From positions 1 to 5,971 of the forward strand of contig DAHUYY010000122.1 in NCBI GenBank assembly GCA_027306845.1: DNA of 5,971 nucleotides, in the 5' to 3' direction. Shown here one piece after another: positions 1 through 4,995 of this stretch. A program made the translations under genes and the position numbers. Below the pieces are notes generated by a model. The model was not told the DNA's origin, did no database searches, and saw nothing but the letters and a program-made list of their open reading frames with translations. Positions within the stretch are counted from its first letter, which is position 1. Each line of letters starts with the position of its first letter. The DNA is from Vulcanimicrobiota bacterium. Its GTDB lineage: Bacteria > Vulcanimicrobiota > Vulcanimicrobiia > Vulcanimicrobiales > Vulcanimicrobiaceae.

Positions 1-96
1 CGTCACTATATTCTTGAGCGCATCCTGATTGCGATTGAGGTTGAACTGTACGCTGTTTGCCAACAGATTGTTAGCAATGCTCAATCCCGAAGCCAT
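1..96 (-). CDS. fliC: Flagellin, N-terminal fragment (cut by window edge)
   Basis: Only the first 32 codons are present; the gene continues beyond position 1. The ATG is at 96-94 and the frame is open to the edge. The peptide begins MASGLSIANNLLANSV and goes on with FNLNRNQDALKNIVT. This matches the N-terminal D0 helix of flagellins: an INxN-like stretch, then an amphipathic helix with N-L-x-R/K-x-Q-x-A-L, just before where the LSSG motif is expected. In flagellins this helix pairs with the C-terminal helix and polymerises in the filament core; the protein leaves the cell through the flagellar type III apparatus without a cleaved signal peptide, and none is seen here. The start is supported by a strong GGAGGG four to five bases upstream. 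FlgL shares the domain, but its N-terminus is usually less like this one. No other flagellar gene lies in the window, so this may be a stand-alone filament locus. Confidence 0.85.
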   Translation of the reverse strand, partial: MASGLSIANNLLANSVQFNLNRNQDALKNIVT

Positions 97-172
97 ATTC
101 CCTCCATAGATCGGGCGATGATCGGTCGCCCACGGTTCCTCACGGACCCCATCCTGAGGTCCTTCCTAATTT
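97..172 (-). promoter_or_regulatory. Flagellin mRNA leader with GGA-rich hairpins and strong ribosome binding site
   Basis: This is the probable 5' untranslated region of flagellin. Reading the minus strand, GGA occurs at 166-164, 162-160, 154-152, 139-137, 105-103 and 101-99. Two hairpins can be drawn. The first is at 162-144: a 7-bp stem including one G-T wobble, with loop AGGAT. The second is at 131-113: GGGCGA/TCGCCC with a 7-nt loop. The Shine-Dalgarno sequence GGAGGG (105-100) sits 3-4 bases from the ATG and itself contains GGA. A GGA in a hairpin loop plus a GGA over the ribosome site is the known layout of CsrA-repressed leaders such as Bacillus hag. That CsrA acts here is inference; the transcript start is not known. 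Confidence 0.5.
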
Positions 173-200
173 GTTTCGGAGGGAACGCCTAAATCCTTTA
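173..200 (-). promoter_or_regulatory. Possible sigma28-like flagellin promoter
   Basis: On the minus strand TAAA (200-197) is followed after 16 bases by TCCGAAAC (180-173). The flagellar sigma factor FliA/SigD recognises TAAA, about 15 bases, then GCCGATAA. The -35 core is exact, the -10 matches at five of eight positions, and the spacing is one base long. The position suits a flagellin gene and would give a leader of about 70 nt. No better sigma70-type promoter is visible between the DoxX gene and flagellin. The match is weak, so this is a candidate only. Confidence 0.3.
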
Positions 201-210
201 GGTACCCTTC
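178..210. repeat. Inverted repeat downstream of the DoxX gene
   Basis: The inner arms CCTAAA (188-193) and TTTAGG (197-202) are separated by TCC. Outer arms 178-183 and 205-210 add six more pairs, one of them a G-T wobble, across a small asymmetric internal loop. The repeat lies 13 bases after the DoxX stop codon, where a transcript end would be expected, but neither strand has a run of T after the stem. It is therefore not a canonical intrinsic terminator. It may be an mRNA 3'-end stabilising or pausing hairpin. It overlaps the possible flagellin promoter. Confidence 0.45.
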
Positions 211-223
211 GAACGGCAGGGGC

Positions 224-796
224 TCACTCGCGAGGAGCACTCGCTTCCTCGAGCGGCGGCTCTTCGACGAACTCCGCCTCGATCGGAGGCGGCGATGCTG
301 TCCCCGCAGTGGGAACCGCCGCGGCGCGCGGACGGAGCGCGTAGAGGATCGCATCGATCCCGAGCGGGCGACCGAGCGGGAGCAGGAGACAGAAGGCGCT
401 GAGAACGATCGAGAAACCGTCGATCCCGGTCCAGGCGGCGACCGAACCCAACCCGCCTTTAGAGGCGAGGTAGTTGAGCCCAAGCAGGATGCCGACCCCA
501 CCGGCGAAGCGCGTGAAGATCCCCAGAAAGAGGGCACAGCCGACGAGTACCTCACCCGAGCGCACGAGCTCGGCAAAGATTCGTTCGTGCGGCAGCACCA
601 AGTTGACGAGGAAATCATGATAGGGCCCGGAGGTATGCGACACGGCTTGCGCGAGGTAGGTCGCCATCAATCCCGTCGGCGGCAAAAATGCGGCGGGGTG
701 GAGAAATTTCTCTATCCCGTAGGCGAGCCAAAAAAAGCCGGCATAGAGTCGGAACGCGGTAAGCACCACCGCATAGTGGCGATTACTCGGAAGCAC
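224..796 (-). CDS. DoxX family integral membrane protein
   Basis: A protein of 190 residues. Residues 10-150 look like a DoxX domain, with about four hydrophobic segments near 10-30, 80-95, 97-112 and 128-142. Typical features are the arginine and glycine-rich first helix with FFWLAYGIEKF (residues 21-31) and the GEVLVGCALFLGIFTRFAG stretch (81-99). The family is named after a subunit of an archaeal thiosulfate:quinone oxidoreductase, but most bacterial members have no settled function; links to oxidative stress or respiratory-chain partners are known for some. Here the specific role is unknown. After residue 158 there is a non-membrane tail rich in proline, alanine and glutamate. The proposed GTG start at 796 overlaps the preceding DUF1292 gene by 14 nt, suggesting translational coupling as last gene of the operon. 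GTG codons at 769 and 766 are alternative starts but would cut into the first helix. Confidence 0.82.
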   Translation of the reverse strand: MLPSNRHYAVVLTAFRLYAGFFWLAYGIEKFLHPAAFLPPTGLMATYLAQAVSHTSGPYHDFLVNLVLPHERIFAELVRSGEVLVGCALFLGIFTRFAGGVGILLGLNYLASKGGLGSVAAWTGIDGFSIVLSAFCLLLPLGRPLGIDAILYALRPRAAAVPTAGTASPPPIEAEFVEEPPLEEASAPRE

Positions 797-1085
797 CTTC
801 GTCGGATTCCTCGGCGAAAAGTAAGAACTCGTCCAGGATCTCCTGCGCGAGCTCGTCGTCCTCCAAGAGGTTGCCGACGCTATCGGTCACGATGAACTCG
901 GCCTCTTCTTCGCCCTCACCCTCATCGCTGCCGTGGACGAGGACCGCGTAGGTCTCGCCGCTCTCCTCATCGGCAAGCGTTCCGACCACTTCGAATTCCA
1001 GCGATCGCCCGTCGTCGGTCTCGATGGTCAACAGTTCTTTGAGTTCGAGCGGCTTGCTCGGGGTGGGGCTGTTATGGTCGGACAT
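783..1085 (-). CDS. DUF1292 domain protein (YrzB-like)
   Basis: A small acidic protein of 100 residues. The core runs from about residue 18 to 90: LLTIETDDGRSLEFEVVGT (18-36), then ETYAVLV (44-50), EAEFIVTDSVGN (61-72) and a closing acidic helix LAQEILDEF. This is the DUF1292 pattern: a short beta-rich fold with 'D-G-x-x-x-x-x-E-V' and 'Y-x-x-L' elements and many Asp/Glu. The molecular function is not known. In Firmicutes the homologue yrzB stands between ruvX (yrrK) and mltG (yrrL); here the same three genes are together but the DUF1292 gene comes after mltG. The ATG lies eight bases after the mltG stop and has the clearest Shine-Dalgarno sequence inside the operon, so it may be made in larger amounts than its neighbours. 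Its 3' end overlaps the DoxX gene. Confidence 0.87.
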   Translation of the reverse strand: MSDHNSPTPSKPLELKELLTIETDDGRSLEFEVVGTLADEESGETYAVLVHGSDEGEGEEEAEFIVTDSVGNLLEDDELAQEILDEFLLFAEESDEGASE

Positions 1086-1096
1086 AACCTCTCCTA
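1086..1096 (-). promoter_or_regulatory. Strong ribosome binding site of the DUF1292 gene, overlapping the mltG stop
   Basis: The minus strand reads TAGGAGAGGTT directly before the ATG at 1085. AGGAGAGG begins inside the TAG stop codon of mltG. Spacing to the start is ideal, and the site fixes both the mltG end and the DUF1292 start. Most other junctions in this operon rely on overlaps and have poor Shine-Dalgarno matches. Confidence 0.75.
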
Positions 1097-2077
1097 TCGT
1101 TCGTAGCGGGCGATATTCGCCGTCTGCTCGGCGAGCGTTACAGCGAAGACGTGACTCCCGTCCCCCTTCGCGACGTAATAAAGAAAATCAGTCTTGGCCG
1201 GGTGGAAAGCCGCTTCGATCGAGGCACGCCCCGGGTTGGCAATCGGCCCGGGCGGCAATCCCGCATGTAAATACGTGTTGTACGGCGAGCGCACTCGAAG
1301 ATCGGCGTAACTCAGCGTGGAGCGATGGTGGGGTAGCGCGTATTCTACCGTCGCGTCGATCTGCAGCGGCATACCCAAACGCAAACGATTGTAGATGACA
1401 CTCGCGATCAATGGACGATCGCGATCGATCTTCGCTTCGCGCTCGATCATCGAGGCAATCGCGATCGCTCCGACGAGCGAAACATGTAACCTCCGCGCCA
1501 GGAGCGGCGCGTCTTTGGGGAGCTCCTGTCGAAAACGCGCGATCATCTGCGCTTCAATTTGCGCCGGCGTCGCTCCGATCGGTAGAAGATAGGTATCGGG
1601 AAAGAGGAAGCCCTCGAGCCCGGTAATGCGCTGGCCGTCGATAACGGCGCTATCGTGTTTGAAGGCACGTTCGAGGGTCGTTGCATCCCCGAGACCGTGC
1701 CGAGCGAGCCGTCGTGCGATCTCGCGATCGGTAAAGCCCTCCGGAATCGTCACGCGGATCGAGTTGCGTCCGCCGGCGAGCAATCGATCGAGAAGCGCTG
1801 CGGTGGTGAGGTGCGCCGGAAACCTGTAGCGCCCGGCCCGAACCGCCGAACTCGCGCCGCGCGCGCGAGAGAGCGCTCGGAGGAGCCACGGATGCCGGGT
1901 AACGTCGGCTCGAACCAACGATGCCACGATCGTATCGAAATCACTTCCCGGTGCGACGAGAACGCTCGTCGTACGGGCCGGCAGGCTACGATCTCCCAAC
2001 AGGCCGTACGCTGCATAGGCGAGGAGACATGAGAGCGCGATCGCCGCGAGCGAGGTAAAGACGGAGCGCAAACGCAT
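1094..2077 (-). CDS. mltG: Endolytic murein transglycosylase MltG (YceG-like)
   Basis: A protein of 327 residues. It cleaves nascent glycan strands near the membrane by a lytic transglycosylase reaction and is thought to set peptidoglycan chain length as a terminase. Residues about 6-27 form one N-terminal transmembrane helix, leaving the enzyme outside the membrane. A LysM-like subdomain is expected around 33-105 (LVAPGSDFDTI near its start, RAGRYRF later). The catalytic domain shows LEGFLFPDTY (154-163), ASMIEREA (208-215, with Glu212 equivalent to the catalytic Glu218 of E. coli MltG), NRL (230-232), SPYNTY (264-269) and GLPPGPIANPG (273-283). All hallmark motifs are intact and length is normal. 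I chose the ATG at 2077, one base after the ruvX stop; a TTG at 2128 would add 17 residues inside ruvX and is less likely. It neighbours ruvX and DUF1292 as in Firmicutes. Confidence 0.95.
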   Translation of the reverse strand: MRLRSVFTSLAAIALSCLLAYAAYGLLGDRSLPARTTSVLVAPGSDFDTIVASLVRADVTRHPWLLRALSRARGASSAVRAGRYRFPAHLTTAALLDRLLAGGRNSIRVTIPEGFTDREIARRLARHGLGDATTLERAFKHDSAVIDGQRITGLEGFLFPDTYLLPIGATPAQIEAQMIARFRQELPKDAPLLARRLHVSLVGAIAIASMIEREAKIDRDRPLIASVIYNRLRLGMPLQIDATVEYALPHHRSTLSYADLRVRSPYNTYLHAGLPPGPIANPGRASIEAAFHPAKTDFLYYVAKGDGSHVFAVTLAEQTANIARYER

Positions 2078-2078
2078 G

Positions 2079-2510
2079 TTACGTGGAACGTTCTCGCTCG
2101 CGCCGACGTCGCGCTTGGTAGCTTTCAAGAATGAGCACTGCGGCGAAGGCGTCGACGCTGCGTTTGCGCCGTTCGCGCGAAAGGTCGGCGGCGATCAGTG
2201 CTTTATTCGCTTGCGCGCTCGTCATCCGTTCGTCGACACGGTGGATCGGCACGGGTATTGCGCCCTGCAGTTGCTCGACGAAAGCATCGATCTTCTCCGC
2301 AGCGAGTTTGCGGCTTCCATCGAGTGCGATCGGGTCGCCGACCACGAGGTCGCGAACGCCGTGCTCTTCAACGAGCGCGCGAATGCGGGCGATGTCCGCG
2401 CGGAGATTCGTGCGTTCGATCGTCGGTAACGGAAAGGCGAATGTCTCGGAGGGATCGCCGAGCGCGACGCCGATCCGCTTGCTGCCGACGTCGAGTGCGA
2501 GCGAACTCAT
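2079..2510 (-). CDS. ruvX: RuvX/YqgF family RNase H-fold nuclease
   Basis: A protein of 143 residues, usual for the family. YqgF/RuvX acts in pre-16S rRNA 5'-end processing in E. coli, and homologues such as that of Mycobacterium show Holliday-junction resolvase activity; which role dominates here cannot be read from the sequence. Motifs are in order: LALDVGSKRIGVALGD (4-19, Asp7 metal ligand), VVGDPIALDG (56-65; most relatives have G-L-P where this has G-D-P), VDERMTSAQA (92-101, acidic pair Asp93/Glu94) and SVDAFAAVLILESY (118-131, Asp120). The ATG at 2510 overlaps the recO stop as ATGA and places the first beta strand at the extreme N-terminus, as usual. A start further upstream at 2564 would add 18 residues inside recO and is rejected. 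The TAA stop is one base before mltG. Confidence 0.94.
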   Translation of the reverse strand: MSSLALDVGSKRIGVALGDPSETFAFPLPTIERTNLRADIARIRALVEEHGVRDLVVGDPIALDGSRKLAAEKIDAFVEQLQGAIPVPIHRVDERMTSAQANKALIAADLSRERRKRSVDAFAAVLILESYQARRRRERERST

Positions 2511-3253
2511 AGCGGCCCGTACGCGTACCCGGGTAACGCGCTCACACGTAGCGGGCGCGCGCAATAATGCGCGATCAATGCTTCGATTGCAGCCGCCGCT
2601 TGCGGGCGTGCCTCAAGCACCGCGCCCGCGCCACGCGCTCTTCCTAACGCCGCAAAATTCTCCCGATCGACACGGCCCAGCGCTATCTCCTCACGGTGCG
2701 GGCGGCGACATTTTGCATCGAGGAATCCACCCTCGCTTGCATCGAGCCACGCGATCTCCTCGAGCCTTTCCGTGCAGAGACAGCACGATTCCGCCGGCGG
2801 CATCGAACCGAGAACGTCGAGCAGACGGAGCGAAAAGCGCGCGATGAAACGATGCGGGCGCTCGCTTTTGGCGATCGCCTCCAGCGTCGATTCAAGCAGG
2901 TCGAAGATCTCGGGAACCGGTTCACCCGGTTCGCAGAGCACGTCGACGCGCTCGAGTGCGAGCGAGGCGACGGCAAGGCGCTCGGGTTCGACTAAAGCCG
3001 CCCAGCGCCGCGAGCGCTCCTCGACGGAGACGACGACATCGAGCGAGCGCCCCCGGTGCAACATCATCTCGACACGACCCGCTAGCTCCAAACGCCCGCC
3101 GATACGGCTCTTCGGGCGCCGTGCGCCTTTTGCAACCGCGTCGAGTTTCCCATGTTCGCGCGTCAGAAAACGAACGATGCGGTCCGCTTCGCCGAGCGCT
3201 CGGGCACCAAGAACGATCCCTTGAGCGCGGTAACTGCGCTCCTCACCGCTCAC
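2507..3253 (-). CDS. recO: DNA repair protein RecO
   Basis: A protein of 248 residues, standard length. RecO binds single-stranded DNA and RecR and helps load RecA onto SSB-covered DNA in the RecFOR gap-repair pathway in the cytoplasm. The N-terminal OB-fold (about 5-80) has YRAQGIVLGARALGEADRIV (8-27) and TREHGKLDAVAKGARRPKSR (31-50), both diagnostic. An alpha-helical C-terminal domain follows. The zinc-finger region has CCLC (157-160) and a later Cys182 after GGF, but the expected cysteine of the second CxxC pair is Asp179, so the usual four-cysteine site is incomplete; His186 or Asp179 could substitute. The start is a GTG overlapping the cdd stop as GTGA, pointing to translational coupling. 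Next to cdd this is the conserved order, except that era, normally in between, is missing. Confidence 0.94.
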   Translation of the reverse strand: MSGEERSYRAQGIVLGARALGEADRIVRFLTREHGKLDAVAKGARRPKSRIGGRLELAGRVEMMLHRGRSLDVVVSVEERSRRWAALVEPERLAVASLALERVDVLCEPGEPVPEIFDLLESTLEAIAKSERPHRFIARFSLRLLDVLGSMPPAESCCLCTERLEEIAWLDASEGGFLDAKCRRPHREEIALGRVDRENFAALGRARGAGAVLEARPQAAAAIEALIAHYCARPLRVSALPGYAYGPL

Positions 3254-3651
3254 GGCAGCGACTCGGCGTCGAATGCGTCGGGGAGTAAATCGCGCAGGCT
3301 CTGCATCCGCGGTTCTCCGCCGCGCATGGTGACGATGGTAATATCGAGCCCGAACTCGGAAAGAAATTGTCTGCAGGCGCCGCAGGGTGTAAGATCGAGC
3401 TCTTTCGGTCCGACAACTGCTATGGCGAGGTAGCGTCGCGAACCCTGCGCGACGGCGCGCACCACCGCCGAGCGTTCCGCGCAGATCGAGAGCCCGAAAC
3501 TCGCGTTCTCAACGTTGCCTGCCGTGATGATAGCGCCCGAATCGAGCAGCAGCGCCGCTCCGACCGGGAAAGCCGAGTAGGGTGCGTAGGCGTGCTCTCG
3601 CGCTCGGATCGCCGCGGCGACGAGCTCTGCGACGCGCTCAGACGAGAGCAT
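3250..3651 (-). CDS. cdd: Cytidine deaminase
   Basis: A protein of 133 residues, typical of the homotetrameric type. It hydrolyses cytidine and deoxycytidine to uridine and deoxyuridine in pyrimidine salvage. The substrate motif GNVENASFG (45-53; Asn46, Glu48) and the zinc and catalytic motif CAER (57-60; Cys57 ligand, Glu59 proton shuttle) are followed by PCGACRQ (89-95; Cys90 and Cys93 as the other two zinc ligands). AYAPYSAFPVGAALL (21-35) is the conserved N-terminal core. All catalytic residues are present. The open frame extends upstream to 3900, but that portion lies inside the CNNM gene and has no family similarity, so I start at the ATG at 3651. This overlaps the CNNM gene by 14 nt. 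A GGAG lies ten bases upstream within a 14-bp palindrome. The stop overlaps the recO start by 4 nt. Confidence 0.95.
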   Translation of the reverse strand: MLSSERVAELVAAAIRAREHAYAPYSAFPVGAALLLDSGAIITAGNVENASFGLSICAERSAVVRAVAQGSRRYLAIAVVGPKELDLTPCGACRQFLSEFGLDITIVTMRGGEPRMQSLRDLLPDAFDAESLP

Positions 3652-4942
3652 TATCGGAGCGCTCCGACGCGCTCTTCCCGTTATAGAAAATACGCACGGC
3701 GAGAATCCGTCGACGCCGCAAGCGATCGACGCGCAGTCGCGTCTCCGGATCGGCGGCGACCTCTTCACCCTCGCCCGGCAGCCTTCCGAAGAGCCCCACC
3801 GTATAGCCACCGATCGTTTCGAATTCTTCAGTCGGCAGGTCGATACCAAGTTTCGCGTTGACATCTTCGATGTTCGTCGCCGCCTCGACGACCGCCTCAC
3901 CCTCGGTTACGACGTGGATCGGCTCTTGTTCGTCCTCGTCGTGCTCGTCGCGAATCTCACCGACGATCTCTTCGAGAAGATCCTCCATCGTAACGATGCC
4001 GGCGGTCCCGCCGTATTCGTCAACGACGATCGCCATCGAAAACTTGTCGCGTTGCATCTCGCGCAGGAGTTCGGCGATTTTTTTCGTCTCGGGAACGTGA
4101 ACCGCCGGCCGCATAAAGACGCGCAACGATTGTTGAGCGAGCGTTCCGTTTGCAAGCGCGACGAGCAGTTCGCGATCGTGCACGACACCGACGATATCGT
4201 CCCGCGATTCTTCGAAGACCGGTAACTTTGAATAGCCCTCTGCGATAACGACGTCGAGCGCGCGGCGCGCCGATTCTTCAACGGAGATCGCGATCATCGA
4301 CGGGCGCGGAGTCATCACCTCGCGCACGATCGTGTCGCCGAACTCAATGACCGAATGGATCATTTCGCGCTCTTCTTCTTCGATAACGCGCTGCTCGGCG
4401 CCGACATCGACGAGCGTCCGGATATCTTCCTCGGTTACGAAAAGCGAACTTCGACGATCTATCCCTAACGGTCGCAACAGGAAGACCGTAATCCAAAGCA
4501 TGAGTCGCACGAACGGTGAGAGCACCCAGGCCACGGCGCGCATCGACATCGCCAGCCGCACCGCCCAACGCTCGCTATCGGCGACGGCGATGGTCTTGGG
4601 AATGATCTCGCCGAAAAGCAGCACCAAGAGCGCCATTACCAATGTCGCGACCAGCGCCGCCTGCGGAATGCCGAGTTCGATCGCTAGCCAAGTCGCGAGC
4701 GACTCCGCCCCAAGCAGAACTAACGTATTGGCGACCAAGACCGTCGTTAAAAAACGCTGGCGGTCCTCGACGAGGAGCAGCACGTCGCGCGCGCGCGCTA
4801 GGCCCTTCTCCTGCATCGAGAGGGCACGCAGGCGCGAGATCGATATCAGCGCTCCCTCCGACGCAGCGAAGAAGGCGGCAAGAAGCACGAGCACGACGAT
4901 CGCTGCAAACCAGAGCCAGTCGTTCTGGAGGTCGAGCATCAT
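3638..4942 (-). CDS. CNNM/CorC/HlyC-family transporter with CBS pair
   Basis: A protein of 434 residues with the full three-part architecture. Residues about 10-165 form the DUF21/CNNM membrane domain, with AASEGALIS (26-34) and GEIIPKTIAV (111-120), both hallmark motifs. A linking acidic helix with EEDIRTLVDVG (171-181) and EEEEREMIHSVIEFGD (188-203) precedes VREVMTPR (206-213). Two CBS domains follow (about 208-265 and 275-332), the second ending in VVDEYGGTAGIVTMEDLLEE (306-325). A C-terminal CorC/HlyC domain (about 345-420) closes the protein. The family exports or exchanges Mg2+ and related divalent cations, with CBS domains sensing nucleotides; the old name hemolysin is misleading. Substrate and direction are not certain here. 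An in-frame TAG just upstream fixes the start at ATG 4942 or the adjacent ATG 4939. No Shine-Dalgarno sequence is visible. The gene ends inside cdd. Confidence 0.93.
   Translation of the reverse strand: MMLDLQNDWLWFAAIVVLVLLAAFFAASEGALISISRLRALSMQEKGLARARDVLLLVEDRQRFLTTVLVANTLVLLGAESLATWLAIELGIPQAALVATLVMALLVLLFGEIIPKTIAVADSERWAVRLAMSMRAVAWVLSPFVRLMLWITVFLLRPLGIDRRSSLFVTEEDIRTLVDVGAEQRVIEEEEREMIHSVIEFGDTIVREVMTPRPSMIAISVEESARRALDVVIAEGYSKLPVFEESRDDIVGVVHDRELLVALANGTLAQQSLRVFMRPAVHVPETKKIAELLREMQRDKFSMAIVVDEYGGTAGIVTMEDLLEEIVGEIRDEHDEDEQEPIHVVTEGEAVVEAATNIEDVNAKLGIDLPTEEFETIGGYTVGLFGRLPGEGEEVAADPETRLRVDRLRRRRILAVRIFYNGKSASERSDNALV
3654..3667. repeat. 14-bp perfect palindrome before cdd
   Basis: TCGGAGCGCTCCGA equals its own reverse complement. 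On the minus strand it contains the only GGAG near the cdd start and ends two bases before the ATG. As RNA it could form a 5-bp stem with a 4-base loop that hides this weak ribosome site until ribosomes finishing the CNNM gene open it. It also lies in the coding sequence of that gene. Short GC palindromes are common in GC-rich DNA, so a role is uncertain. Confidence 0.35.
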
Positions 4943-4943
4943 C

Positions 4944-4984
4944 GCGCGCTACGACTTCGTGAGGAAGGGTCGTTCAAAGCGCGC
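4944..4984 (-). promoter_or_regulatory. Hairpin filling the leader of the CNNM gene
   Basis: Seven paired bases AGCGCGC (4978-4984) and GCGCGCT (4944-4950), then a 4-base bulge, then five pairs GTCGT (4969-4973) and ACGAC (4951-4955), with a 13-base loop (4956-4968). The stem occupies almost the whole 45-nt gap and ends one base before the ATG at 4942. No T run follows, so it is not a classical terminator. It could limit translation of the CNNM gene in transcripts reading through from dgkA. Confidence 0.5.
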
Positions 4985-4986
4985 CC

Positions 4987-4995
4987 ATTATAGCA
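4987..4995 (-). promoter_or_regulatory. Extended -10 promoter inside the operon, before the CNNM gene
   Basis: The minus strand reads TGCTATAAT: a perfect TATAAT (4992-4987) preceded by the extended -10 element TG plus one base. The stop codon TAA of the dgkA-PAP2 gene lies within it. No good TTGACA-like -35 is found 16-18 bases upstream, which extended -10 promoters can tolerate. Transcription would begin near 4980, about 38 bases before the CNNM start. It would let the CNNM-cdd-recO-ruvX-mltG part be expressed apart from ybeY and dgkA. Sequence match only. Confidence 0.5.

Noticed and set aside
188..202. Intrinsic terminator after the DoxX gene
   Set aside because: The inner stem is AT-rich with a 3-base loop and no T tract follows, so I list it only as an inverted repeat.
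730..736. Run of seven A (T on the coding strand) early in the DoxX gene, possible slippage or phase-variation site
   Set aside because: It encodes Gly-Phe-Phe-Trp in the first membrane helix, which is normal for the family, and a 7-base run is weak evidence for phase switching.
2078..2128. TTG start for mltG adding 17 residues
   Set aside because: ATG 2077, one base after the ruvX stop, places the membrane helix at the N-terminus; the extension overlaps ruvX and uses a rare start codon.
2511..2564. Upstream start for ruvX adding 18 residues
   Set aside because: The ATGA overlap with recO and the family's N-terminal strand both point to ATG 2510.
2131..2847. Plus-strand open frame of 238 codons
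   Set aside because: It is antisense to ruvX and recO, with a low-complexity Arg/Ser/Ala product and no recognisable motif.
3652..3900. Upstream extension of the cytidine deaminase frame
   Set aside because: This part lies in the CNNM coding region in another frame, is Arg/Ser-rich, and makes the protein far longer than the family; ATG 3651 gives the normal 133 residues.
4786..4798. Alternating CG run of 13 bases, possible Z-DNA
   Set aside because: It encodes the Ala-Arg codons of the CNNM protein (LARARD) and is short; ordinary for GC-rich coding DNA.
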